Below, piece by piece: positions 1-7,039 of a stretch of 17,692 bases of DNA (its first letter is position 1; each line of letters begins with the position of its first letter). The stretch is from Psychrobacter sp. Lineage in GTDB: Bacteria > Pseudomonadota > Gammaproteobacteria > Pseudomonadales > Moraxellaceae. Position numbers and translations under genes: made by a program. The notes below the pieces were generated by a model, which was not told where the DNA came from, did no database searches, and worked only from the letters and a program-made list of their open reading frames with translations. The stretch lies in NCBI GenBank assembly GCA_029264635.1, contig JARIAA010000087.1, positions 1 through 17,692 on the forward strand. The letters run 5' to 3'.

Positions 1-476
1 ACCATTATATTGATAAATCAAAACAGGTATTACTTGATGCTAATCTACTAACTATGTATTTGGTGGCTCAACTTGGTGATGGGGAAATAGAAAGGTTTAA
101 ACGTACACGAGAATACACGACGGCGGATGCCAACATATTGGATAAGACCTTGTTAGGTTTTAAATCTATTATTACTACACCGCAAGTCCTAACTGAAACT
201 GCCAACTTACTCGACTGGTTTGAAGGGGCAAAGCGACAGGTGCTATTTGGTTATCTAAGTCATTTTGTTATACAAGTTGATGAAAAGTATTTATCCGCTA
301 AGCAAATTATAATAAGTCTTGCATTTATCAAGCTAGGACTATCGGATGCTGCTCTTTTTGATGTTTGCCATTTAGATAAATGCGTTTTACTAACTGCTGA
401 TCTTGATTTATATGGTTTTGCTGTGGGTCACGGAATAGAGGCTATAAACTTTACTCATTTGCGAAAATATTTATGA
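1..476 (+). CDS. PIN-domain ribonuclease (VapC-like), 5' end missing
   Basis: The reading frame is open from base 3 to the TGA at 474-476, giving 157 visible residues, and it continues off the left edge. The first ATG in view (54) is not the start. The residues just before it read VLLDAN, the first beta strand and first catalytic Asp of a PIN domain, so starting at 54 would remove an active-site residue. The other acidic residues are visible: Glu in TPQVLTETANLL (about residue 65), Asp in GLSDAALFD (about 115) and the LTADLDLYGFA strand (about 133-135). PIN proteins are Mg-dependent endoribonucleases, often toxins paired with an antitoxin encoded just upstream, which would be outside the window. 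The gene is followed by a terminator and converges on the BLUF gene. The fold is fairly sure; a toxin role is inference. Confidence 0.8.
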   Translation, partial: HYIDKSKQVLLDANLLTMYLVAQLGDGEIERFKRTREYTTADANILDKTLLGFKSIITTPQVLTETANLLDWFEGAKRQVLFGYLSHFVIQVDEKYLSAKQIIISLAFIKLGLSDAALFDVCHLDKCVLLTADLDLYGFAVGHGIEAINFTHLRKYL

Positions 477-524
477 ACACGATTGTTGACACAGCAAAAG
501 CAATCAACTAATCTATACCCAAAT

Positions 525-573
525 AACCGCCACGCTACGCCCTCAGGGTAACGCGCATCCTTGGCGGTTTTTT
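525..573 (+). terminator. Rho-independent terminator after the PIN gene
   Basis: The arms AACCGCCA (525-532) and TGGCGGTT (562-569) are perfect complements, and the last T of the stem runs into a T tract. The 29-base loop can form a further small GC-rich stem. It lies 49 bp after the PIN stop and 27 bp beyond the stop of the convergent BLUF gene, so it may serve both directions, though only the plus strand has a clean T run. Confidence 0.7.
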
Positions 574-599
574 GTTGCCTTTTACAAAAATAATGCAGC

Positions 600-1229
600 T
601 CAAGAAATAACATTATATCTAAATAGCAAAGTCGCCGCGCTGGAGCAAACCATCAAACTAAGAAAGATATAAAATAAAACATTATCACCGACCAATGTCT
701 TTTTGACATCAGAATACCCTAGACTATCAAAGCTAATCAGGTCTTTATCTAGCGTAGAGTAATCAATTGTTTTGACGGATTCGATGAAATGCTCAACGAA
801 CCAAGAAGGCCAGTGCTCTGGTTTAAACGGTGAGATGTCACCTAGCTGGGTATGGTTTGAGAATTTTTCCCAGTTACTATCATTTAGATTTAGACTGTGC
901 ATGCGCCAATCGGTAAAGCTATAATCGCTTACCTTTTTGACAAACACCACATCGACATCTTTATGGTTTTTATCTCTAAAAATCCTTTGCATAAGCGCAG
1001 AGATAACGTCCTTTGTGCCCTCTAAACATTGTAAAAAGCGCTCGCTGTTATTACACAAAAAACCTGCGATATGATTATCTTTGTTAAAAGATTCTGAGTG
1101 ACGCTGTATATGCGTGAATACAGAGCTATCAGCGGTATTTACACCACTAATATATATTAATCTTACAAGAGCGTTTGCAGGCGTCTCTCTCATAGATTTT
1201 TCTAGCATGTCGTAGCTGGCTATATTCAT
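600..1229 (-). CDS. BLUF-domain blue-light sensor with C-terminal membrane helix
   Basis: 209 residues. A BLUF domain occupies about residues 20-115 and binds FAD; light changes the hydrogen bonding around the flavin. The diagnostic residues are all present: Tyr26 (LIYIS), Asn49 (SFNKDN), Gln67 (FLQCLEG) and Trp108/Met110 (FTDWRM). The 18-residue Asn-to-Gln spacing is what the family shows. There is no EAL or other known output domain. After a 60-70 residue linker the protein ends in a hydrophobic stretch (about 184-203) followed by a short tail with one Arg, which looks like a single transmembrane anchor; most short BLUF proteins are soluble. The start at 1229 is the first ATG; an AGGA lies about 13 bases upstream, rather far, so Met8 or Met13 remain possible. 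Divergent from hsdR, convergent with the PIN gene. Output partner unknown. Confidence 0.88.
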   Translation of the reverse strand: MNIASYDMLEKSMRETPANALVRLIYISGVNTADSSVFTHIQRHSESFNKDNHIAGFLCNNSERFLQCLEGTKDVISALMQRIFRDKNHKDVDVVFVKKVSDYSFTDWRMHSLNLNDSNWEKFSNHTQLGDISPFKPEHWPSWFVEHFIESVKTIDYSTLDKDLISFDSLGYSDVKKTLVGDNVLFYIFLSLMVCSSAATLLFRYNVIS

Positions 1230-1636
1230 GTTTATAGCTATATCCTAATATTATCGTTATCTTTTATGAGTTTAACGCTTGTTATTTTATAATTCTTTTA
1301 GATATTCGTTCAGTGTTATTATATGTAAAATATGTTTAAGCGTCCATATTGCTGCCTATTTTATTAAAATCAGCTATAGTCTGTACAAAATAAAAGTGTC
1401 ATGTATTTTATCTGGAGGCAAGGCTGATAAATATTTTCTTGCTTGCTGTGCCTACGCAAACAGCGGCTACAAAAATTTCTATTCGCCTCGCCGTAACATT
1501 TTTAGAGTGAATTGACTATAGATAGTCTTATTAACCAGCTAATACATGATCTGCAATAGATAAAACGCGACGCTTTTTATGACGTTATGGCACAATACAC
1601 AAAACCAAACAAACGCTATGTCTAAAGTAGGCAGCT
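1230..1636. other. AT-rich divergent intergenic region, BLUF / hsdR
   Basis: 407 bp between the divergent BLUF and hsdR starts. It should hold both promoters, but I see no convincing sigma70 pair. It contains the palindromic element listed at 1414-1492 and a short palindrome, GACTAT-AG-ATAGTC, at 1514-1527 that could be an operator. A 78-codon open frame in it has no ATG start, no ribosome site and no recognisable protein pattern, so I treat this stretch as non-coding. Confidence 0.6.
1414..1492. repeat. Imperfect palindromic intergenic element
   Basis: The core arms are 1429-1448 (AAATATTTTCTTGCTTGCTG) and 1461-1478 (CAGCGGCTACAAAAATTT), which are inverted copies with a few mismatches, around a 12-base loop. 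A weaker outer inverted match pairs the GGAGGC-rich segment near 1414-1428 with CGCCTCGCC near 1484-1492. It is more GC-rich than its surroundings. The layout resembles small palindromic elements dispersed between genes in Psychrobacter; there is only one copy here, so that link is inference. Confidence 0.4.
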
Positions 1637-4600
1637 ATGACTCATCTATGCTCTAATATTAGCTCTAATGCAAGTATCAACTTTCAAGAAGAATTCGCCG
1701 CGAAAATTCCTGCCTTAACTTTGCTCACTGCGCTGGGCTATCAATTTATTTCGCCAAGCGAATGCAGTGCGATGCGCTCAAAAGTAGCATCAAACAAAGC
1801 CACCGATCAAGTCGTATTACAGCCGATCATGCGTGAATTTTTAGCCAAGCAAACCTTTATGTTTGAAGGCTCGCCGTATCCTTTATCAGACAGTGCCATA
1901 GATAAAATCATGCACACGCTCGCCCCAGCGATGAATTTAGGCTTGCAGGCTGCTAATGAAACCCTTTATAACGCTATGCTTTATGGCGTGACCGTGACTG
2001 AGTTTGTGGGCGGCAAAAAAACCTCGCAAACCATCGCTTTGATAGATTGGAAAGATATAGAAAACAATAGCTTTCACTGTAGCGAAGAGCTGGTCGTACT
2101 GAACAGCGAGGGTACAAGTAGCCGTAGACCTGATATTGTCTGCTTTGTAAATGGTCTGCCTTTAGTCGTTATCGAAGCCAAGCGTCCTGACTCTAATAGA
2201 GAGGGGCAGTCGACCAACGCACAAGCGGTATCCCAGCATATTCGTAATCAAAAGCCAAAAGAGATTCCGCATCTATACACTTATAGCCTGATATTGCTTG
2301 CACTCAATGGTCATGACGGTCTATACGCCACTTGCGGTACGCCTGAGAAGTTTTGGGCAAAGTGGGTTGAAGAAGAGATCGCTGAGCCTGAGTTTGTCCG
2401 TCTCAAAAACCAAGCGCTCAGTGCTGAACAGATTGATCGCTTATTCGACCATCGCTCTCTCTCTGTAAAAGAAAGCTATTTAGCTTTAATGAATGGCGGT
2501 GATCTGGTCGTCACCGATCAAGACCGCCTAATCATCAGCTTATTACAGCCTGAGCGTTTGCTGGAGATGACGCGCCTGTTTACCTTGTTTGATAAAAAGG
2601 CGGGCAAAATTGTCGCCCGTTATCAGCAAGTCTTTGGCATCAAAGCTTTGATTGAGCGTATCAGCAGTTTTGATGAGCAAGGCAGCCGTGAGGGCGGTGT
2701 GATTTGGCATACCACAGGCAGCGGTAAGTCTTTTACGATGGTGTTCTTCTCCAAAGCTTTGATTTGGCTCGATGAGCTTAAAGAGTGCCGAATTATCGTC
2801 GTCACGGATCGTGTCGATCTGGAAACCCAGCTAAGCAATACCTTTAAATCTGGCGGTGTACTGACTAGCAAGCGCGATAAAGATGGAGCTATGGCAACCT
2901 CTGGTCGTCGTCTTGCGCAGCAAATCGGTCACGGTAATGAGCGCGTGATTTTCTCTATTATTAATAAGTTTGGCTCAGCTGTGCAGTATGAAGAGTGCTA
3001 TAACGATAGCCCTAACATCATCGTCATGGTCGATGAGGGTCACCGCAGCCAAAACGGTGAGAACCATATTCGTATGACACAAGCGCTGCCTAATGCAGCC
3101 TTTATTGCCTTTACTGGGACGCCGCTTTTAAAGGACGACAAGACTGAAAACAAATTTGGCAGCATCATTCATTCTTATACTATGCAGCAAGCGGTTAAAG
3201 ACAAAACCGTCACGCCACTGTTATATGAAGAGCGCGTGCCTGAGCTCAATACCAATGACGCTGCCATAGATAGCTGGTTTGACCGTATCACCCAAAAGCT
3301 TAGCGCGGATCAAAAAAATGATCTCAAGCGTAAGTTCTCTCAAAGAGGTCAAATCTATCAGGTTGAGGGTCGCATTGAGCTGATCGCGCACGATATCTCT
3401 GACCACTTCCAGAACTTTAAACAGCAGCATCTAAAAGGGCAGCTGGCTTGTGATTCTAAAGCCTCCGCTATTCGTTATAAAATGGCATTAGACAAGATTG
3501 GCAAAGTGTCTTCTGTCATTGCCATATCAGCGCCTGATACTCGAGAAGGTCATGACACTGTCGATGGCGAGTCAAAAGATATCGTCCAGAGATGGTGGCA
3601 GGACAATGTCGGCCGTGAGTACGGCGGTGATGAAAAAGCCTATACCAAAGCCATCATCGAAGCCTTTGGCACCGATGCTGGGCCTGACATTATGATCGTC
3701 GTTGACAAGCTATTGACGGGCTTTGATGAGCCAAAAAACACCGTGCTCTATATCGACAAGCCGTTAAAACAGCACAACCTGATTCAGGCGATTGCGCGAG
3801 TGAACCGCTTACACGCGCAAAAACGCTTTGGATATCTGATTGACTATCGCGGCGTCTTAACAGAGCTGGATATCACCATTGAGAAGTACCAAGATTTGGC
3901 AGAGCGCACGCAGGCAGGCTTTGATATCGAAGACCTCAAAGGTTTGTATCATGCGATGGATACCGAGTACAAACAGCTGCCAAGATTGCATAGTTCACTG
4001 TGGGCTATTTTCTCATCGGTGAAAAACAAACAAGACGGACAAGCGTTAAGACAGGTGCTTGCGCCAAAGATGCAAGAAGTCGATGGCAGGGTAATCGATA
4101 CCAATCTAAAAGAACGTGATGACTTTTATGCCGCTTTAACTGATTTCTCTAACGCGATGAAAATCGCGTTGCAATCGGCATCCTATTTTGCCGATAGCTC
4201 ATTTGATAAGAATCGCGAGCGCTATAAGCAAGATCTCAAAGCTTTTATCACTCTACGTAAACAAGTTCGCGAAGACGCTGATGAAACTATCGATTATGAT
4301 GAGTATGAAGAAGATATTCGCCGCTTACTCGATAAGCATATCGCAGGACTGGACGTTCGCGAGGCAAAAGGCGTTTATCTAGTTGACAACTTGGGTAAAG
4401 ACTTTAAGCCTGAAAATTTGAGCGATAATGAGGCCCGTAGCCAAACCGATAAAATCACGGGTCGGGTGACCAAGATGATTGAGCAGGATTTGGCTGATGA
4501 TCCTTACGCGCAGGCGTATTTCTCCAAATTACTTAAGCAAGCGATTGCTGATGCTAAAGCGATGTTCGATGCACCCTTAAAGCAATATTTGATGTTTTAT

Positions 4601-4993
4601 GGACTAGAACAAGCGGTCAACGAGCGTAAAGTCGCTGGCATGCCCAATGACTTTATTGATGAGGCAGGCAAGTTGAACCGCCACGTACAAGCTTACTTTG
4701 GTCTATTTAAAAGGCTGTTTGATAACGATAGCGATACGTTAGTGGATAAACAGCTGGGCGACGACAAACTGATCGCCTACGCTTTTGAGATTGATGAGAT
4801 AGTCAACACAGCAGTCGCTGAATACTCTATCAATCCAGCTCAAATTGAAGATGCTATTAGTGTAAAATTGTTGCCGATGCTGTTTGCCGACTTAGGGATT
4901 GAGCGCGCGCAGCAGCTTATTGAGGCTGTGCTAAAAATTACTCGCCTTGGGCTGTCAAGAGACACAAAAAGCCCTAGAGCAGCGAGAGGGTAG
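1637..4993 (+). CDS. hsdR: Type I restriction enzyme subunit R (motor and nuclease)
   Basis: 1118 residues, normal for HsdR. HsdR joins HsdM and HsdS to translocate DNA with ATP and cut DNA lacking the host methylation. Domains in order: N-terminal PD-(D/E)xK nuclease with RRPDIV (Asp166) and VVIEAKRP (Glu180, Lys182); superfamily 2 motor with Walker A TTGSGKS (359-365), motif II DEGH (466-469), motif III FTGTP (492-496), motif V-like LLTGFDEP (692-699) and motif VI QAIARVNR (717-724); then a helical C-terminal region that in this family contacts the methylase. Motif II is DEGH rather than the common DEAH/DECH. The start at 1637 has only a weak TAGG upstream, but no in-frame ATG lies further upstream. 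The gene stands alone after the divergent BLUF gene and is followed 5 bp later by a metallopeptidase gene. hsdM and hsdS are not in the window. The open frame is intact. Confidence 0.96.
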   Translation: MTHLCSNISSNASINFQEEFAAKIPALTLLTALGYQFISPSECSAMRSKVASNKATDQVVLQPIMREFLAKQTFMFEGSPYPLSDSAIDKIMHTLAPAMNLGLQAANETLYNAMLYGVTVTEFVGGKKTSQTIALIDWKDIENNSFHCSEELVVLNSEGTSSRRPDIVCFVNGLPLVVIEAKRPDSNREGQSTNAQAVSQHIRNQKPKEIPHLYTYSLILLALNGHDGLYATCGTPEKFWAKWVEEEIAEPEFVRLKNQALSAEQIDRLFDHRSLSVKESYLALMNGGDLVVTDQDRLIISLLQPERLLEMTRLFTLFDKKAGKIVARYQQVFGIKALIERISSFDEQGSREGGVIWHTTGSGKSFTMVFFSKALIWLDELKECRIIVVTDRVDLETQLSNTFKSGGVLTSKRDKDGAMATSGRRLAQQIGHGNERVIFSIINKFGSAVQYEECYNDSPNIIVMVDEGHRSQNGENHIRMTQALPNAAFIAFTGTPLLKDDKTENKFGSIIHSYTMQQAVKDKTVTPLLYEERVPELNTNDAAIDSWFDRITQKLSADQKNDLKRKFSQRGQIYQVEGRIELIAHDISDHFQNFKQQHLKGQLACDSKASAIRYKMALDKIGKVSSVIAISAPDTREGHDTVDGESKDIVQRWWQDNVGREYGGDEKAYTKAIIEAFGTDAGPDIMIVVDKLLTGFDEPKNTVLYIDKPLKQHNLIQAIARVNRLHAQKRFGYLIDYRGVLTELDITIEKYQDLAERTQAGFDIEDLKGLYHAMDTEYKQLPRLHSSLWAIFSSVKNKQDGQALRQVLAPKMQEVDGRVIDTNLKERDDFYAALTDFSNAMKIALQSASYFADSSFDKNRERYKQDLKAFITLRKQVREDADETIDYDEYEEDIRRLLDKHIAGLDVREAKGVYLVDNLGKDFKPENLSDNEARSQTDKITGRVTKMIEQDLADDPYAQAYFSKLLKQAIADAKAMFDAPLKQYLMFYGLEQAVNERKVAGMPNDFIDEAGKLNRHVQAYFGLFKRLFDNDSDTLVDKQLGDDKLIAYAFEIDEIVNTAVAEYSINPAQIEDAISVKLLPMLFADLGIERAQQLIEAVLKITRLGLSRDTKSPRAARG

Positions 4994-4998
4994 TCACG

Positions 4999-5796
4999 AT
5001 GACGGATACTAGCGTACTTTATTATGGTGAAGATAACATCCATTATGAAGTCGTGCGTAAAGAAGCAAAAGGTAAGTCTAAAAATGACACGCTTATTGAT
5101 GAAAAGAGCAAACCAAGTAAAGTCATTATCAAAGTACATCCAGATCAACGCGTAGTCGTCACTGCCCCTATCGATGCTAGCGATGCGATGATCCATGATG
5201 CTATAAGCAAACAGGCGCGCTGGATATGGCAAAGCCTACAAGATTTTGCTAAGCAAAAGGATCATGTGCTGCTCAAGCGTTATGTGAGCGGTGAAACGCA
5301 GTTTTATTTGGGTCGTCGTTATGTACTAAAGGTAGTCGTTGATTCGAAGCGAACGGCTGGTGTTAAATTATGGCGGGGTAAGTTACAGGTAATAGTGCCG
5401 CAAAATGATAATGATATAGGTTTTGAGGCGCAAGCTACCAAAGTAAAAAGCCTACTTGATAAATGGTATAAACAGAGAGCCGACATTATTTTTACTGAGC
5501 GTTTAACTGCGGTTTTACCCAAAGCCTCATGGGTAACAGATACGCCGCCACTTAAAATCATGTCGATGCAAAAACAGTGGGGTAGCTGCTCAATTAAAGG
5601 CAATCTAAATCTTAACGCGCATTTAGTAAAAGCGCCAAAGGAGTGCATTGATTATGTGATATTGCATGAGCTGTGTCATCTCAAAGAACACAACCACAGC
5701 GAGCGTTTTTGGTGCTTATTAACACAAGTCATGCCGAATTGGAAAGAGATAAAAGCTAAGCTCGATGGGATGGCGGAGCTATATTTAAATGAATAA
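4999..5796 (+). CDS. YgjP/DUF45-family zinc metallopeptidase
   Basis: 265 residues. The zinc motif is HELCH (223-227); the downstream NHSERFW supplies the likely third ligand, His233. Just before it is the family signature MQKQWGSCS (190-198), followed by a segment rich in Asn and Leu. This is the M48-like YgjP group (old name DUF45), thought to be cytoplasmic: no signal peptide or membrane segment is visible. The start is 5 bp after the hsdR stop with GAGGG upstream, so the two are almost certainly co-transcribed. YgjP-like genes recur next to type I restriction genes, which suggests a partner role, for example turnover of the restriction subunit; that role is speculation, and the substrate is not known. 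Confidence 0.9.
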   Translation: MTDTSVLYYGEDNIHYEVVRKEAKGKSKNDTLIDEKSKPSKVIIKVHPDQRVVVTAPIDASDAMIHDAISKQARWIWQSLQDFAKQKDHVLLKRYVSGETQFYLGRRYVLKVVVDSKRTAGVKLWRGKLQVIVPQNDNDIGFEAQATKVKSLLDKWYKQRADIIFTERLTAVLPKASWVTDTPPLKIMSMQKQWGSCSIKGNLNLNAHLVKAPKECIDYVILHELCHLKEHNHSERFWCLLTQVMPNWKEIKAKLDGMAELYLNE

Positions 5797-5836
5797 AGAT
5801 CATAGAGCATAAAAGGTTTTTATTAACACCCATAAA

Positions 5837-5869
5837 AAATAGCACCCTGTGATACAGGATGCTATTTGT
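5837..5869 (-). terminator. Terminator of the metallothionein-like gene
   Basis: Arms 5837-5849 (AAATAGCACCCTG) and 5855-5867 pair at 12 of 13 positions around a 5-base loop. On the minus strand the hairpin runs into TTTTTT, the better T tract, and it sits 41 bp beyond the stop of the minus-strand gene at 5911-6048. It also lies 40 bp past the end of the plus-strand metallopeptidase gene and may stop that transcript too. Confidence 0.75.
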
Positions 5870-5910
5870 CATTGTCAGTCACTCATAACATCATTCAATC
5901 TTTGCATTTA

Positions 5911-6048
5911 TCAGCACTGACAACATTTTTCACAGCAATGACACGTCTTACAAGTAGCAGTACTACTACAATTGCATTTGTTGCAAGTGCAAGTTTGGTT
6001 ATCTGCCATCTGTACTAAATCAAATTTATTCTTTATCAAAAAAGTCAT
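5911..6048 (-). CDS. Metallothionein-like cysteine-rich small protein
   Basis: 45 residues ending in TGA, too short for ordinary gene callers. The first 13 residues are ordinary; from Met14 on, 11 of 32 residues are Cys. The first cluster is CTCNKCNC (20-27), matching the CxCxxCxC opening of bacterial metallothioneins; the second is CKTCHCCEKCCQC (33-45), with one His. Such proteins bind Zn, Cd or Cu(I) through thiolates in the cytoplasm. It lacks the longer middle and tail of SmtA-type proteins, so family membership is by pattern only. The start at 6048 is chosen because AAGGAG lies 5 bases upstream of it; Met14 (6009) has no ribosome site and would give a more typical 32-residue protein. 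A hairpin terminator follows. Evidence for a real gene is strong: ribosome site, terminator and non-random composition. The exact metal is unknown. Confidence 0.75.
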   Translation of the reverse strand: MTFLIKNKFDLVQMADNQTCTCNKCNCSSTATCKTCHCCEKCCQC

Positions 6049-6081
6049 CAGAGCTCCTTGTTTATAAGCGATAATTTACTT

Positions 6082-6120
6082 TAACAATAATAAATAGATC
6101 ATGCAGCCATTTTATTGTTA
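6082..6120. repeat. 9-bp inverted repeat upstream of the metallothionein-like gene
   Basis: TAACAATAA (6082-6090) and TTATTGTTA (6112-6120) are exact complements 21 bases apart. The repeat sits 34-72 bp upstream of the start at 6048, where the promoter should be (a TATAAA lies at about 6062-6067 on the minus strand). It could be an operator for a metal-responsive regulator, but AT-only repeats arise easily by chance in such DNA. Confidence 0.3.
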
Positions 6121-6361
6121 CGTTCTACATTGGATTGGTTGTTTAACATCAGGATGTAGAAATTATCTGGCGTGCTATAAATGACAATTCGTACAGTATC
6201 TCGGGGTTTTACACCACTATTACTCTACTGATGACCATTAAGGGCTAGATTGTTTATTATTACACCACATCACCTATCAACAAAAGTAAAAAACTTAACA
6301 ATAACAAACTTTTATTCATTTTTGTATTGATTAATATATTCACTTTGAGTAATATAGTCCA

Positions 6362-6462
6362 AACATTATTTCTGTATGTTCTCACTTTCAGCGCTCAAAT
6401 CATCTACTGCTACCTACCATTATTCTAGTCAACTCAAGTGATTCTTCGCTTGAGATATTTTT
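6362..6462 (+). ncRNA. Candidate small RNA of about 100 nt
   Basis: A promoter-like pair, TTGATT (6327-6332) and TAATAT (6350-6355) with a 17-base spacer, is followed about 80 bp later by a 9-bp hairpin ending in a T run. Between them is no open frame with a ribosome site. That arrangement fits a short independent transcript. Both promoter boxes match the consensus at only 4 of 6 positions, so this is a weak call. Confidence 0.22.
6433..6462 (+). terminator. Orphan Rho-independent terminator
   Basis: CTCAAGTGA (6433-6441) pairs with TCGCTTGAG (6446-6454), including one G-T pair, around the loop TTCT, and is followed by ATATTTTT. No protein gene ends upstream on the plus strand within several hundred bases. 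Confidence 0.5.
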
Positions 6463-6681
6463 AGTGGTGGGGATAGATTGTAAGTAGTGGCGGTTGTCAT
6501 GGTCTGAAAAGTGTGATGAGTCACAAGTTAACATTATTGATGCCTCTTGCTAGAGAGCAGCTTTATGCAACGGCATTTTAATATCAGCTTTTAAGTGTCT
6601 TTAGACAAAAATATTAGTGATGGTGCATCTACCGGTCACATCATTGCTAATCATCCACAGTATCCGGCCAGAGGAGTTATC

Positions 6682-6810
6682 ATGAATTATGCAATAGTCG
6701 TGTTGATCACAGCAATTTTAGGGTTAGGAGCCACTGGGCACAGTAATGGTGGCAGCCATAGTAAGACAAGTTCTTCTGGCGGTGGTAGCTCTCAGTGTAG
6801 CATCTTCTAA
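6682..6810 (+). CDS. 42-residue membrane peptide with Gly/Ser-rich tail
   Basis: The start at 6682 has GAGGAG 5 bases upstream, a near-ideal ribosome site; the in-frame GTG at 6595 has none and adds 29 residues without hydrophobic character, so I reject it. Residues 3-17 (AIVVLITAILGLG) form one hydrophobic helix, long enough for a membrane segment or an uncleaved signal. The rest is HSNGGSHSK and a Ser/Gly run ending QCSIF, with a single Cys at 39. A strong terminator starts 18 bp after the stop, so this is a one-gene transcript. I do not recognise a family. It could be a small membrane regulator, or a secreted peptide or toxin precursor; nothing in the sequence decides between these. Confidence 0.65.
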   Translation: MNYAIVVLITAILGLGATGHSNGGSHSKTSSSGGGSSQCSIF

Positions 6811-6827
6811 CAACAGCTAATCAGTAT

Positions 6828-6859
6828 AAAAAGAAGGGCATTCGTGTCCTTCTTTTTTT
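6828..6859 (+). terminator. Strong terminator after the 42-residue peptide gene
   Basis: AAAAAGAAGG (6828-6837) pairs exactly with CCTTCTTTTT (6848-6857), with three further inner pairs (one G-T) closed by a TTCG tetraloop (6841-6844) and a T run of eight. The A-rich 5' arm and T-rich 3' arm could work in both directions. Confidence 0.9.
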
Positions 6860-7039
6860 ATATGGTGTCAATATCAATATAATAATTGGTTTTAAAGATA
6901 TTATTTGGCAAAATGGAACAAGCCAAATAAAAGCCATTAGTTTTGCTAATAAAAAATATGTAGATATAAGAGAGGGTAGTACAAGAAGGGTAAGACAAGA
7001 TAGGAAAGAGAGCTAGGCTTTGATCAAGCACAATAAGAG

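Larger units (their letters stand above)
6121..6681. other. AT-rich intergenic region, mostly without recognisable genes
   Basis: About 560 bp between the metallothionein-like gene and the 42-residue peptide gene. It holds an 8-bp inverted repeat (TTCTACAT 6123-6130 / ATGTAGAA 6154-6161), a promoter-like pair at 6327-6355, a terminator-like hairpin at 6433-6462, and the palindrome TGTGA-TGAG-TCACA at 6512-6525. No open frame with a ribosome site was found on either strand. A broken minus-strand frame near 6099-6319 is discussed as a finding. Confidence 0.5.

Noticed and set aside
1279..1515. 78-codon open frame between BLUF and hsdR
   Set aside because: No ATG start, no ribosome site, composition of a random AT-rich frame, and it overlaps the palindromic element.
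6595..6681. GTG-initiated N-terminal extension of the 42-residue peptide
   Set aside because: No ribosome site at the GTG, whereas GAGGAG stands at ideal distance from the ATG at 6682.
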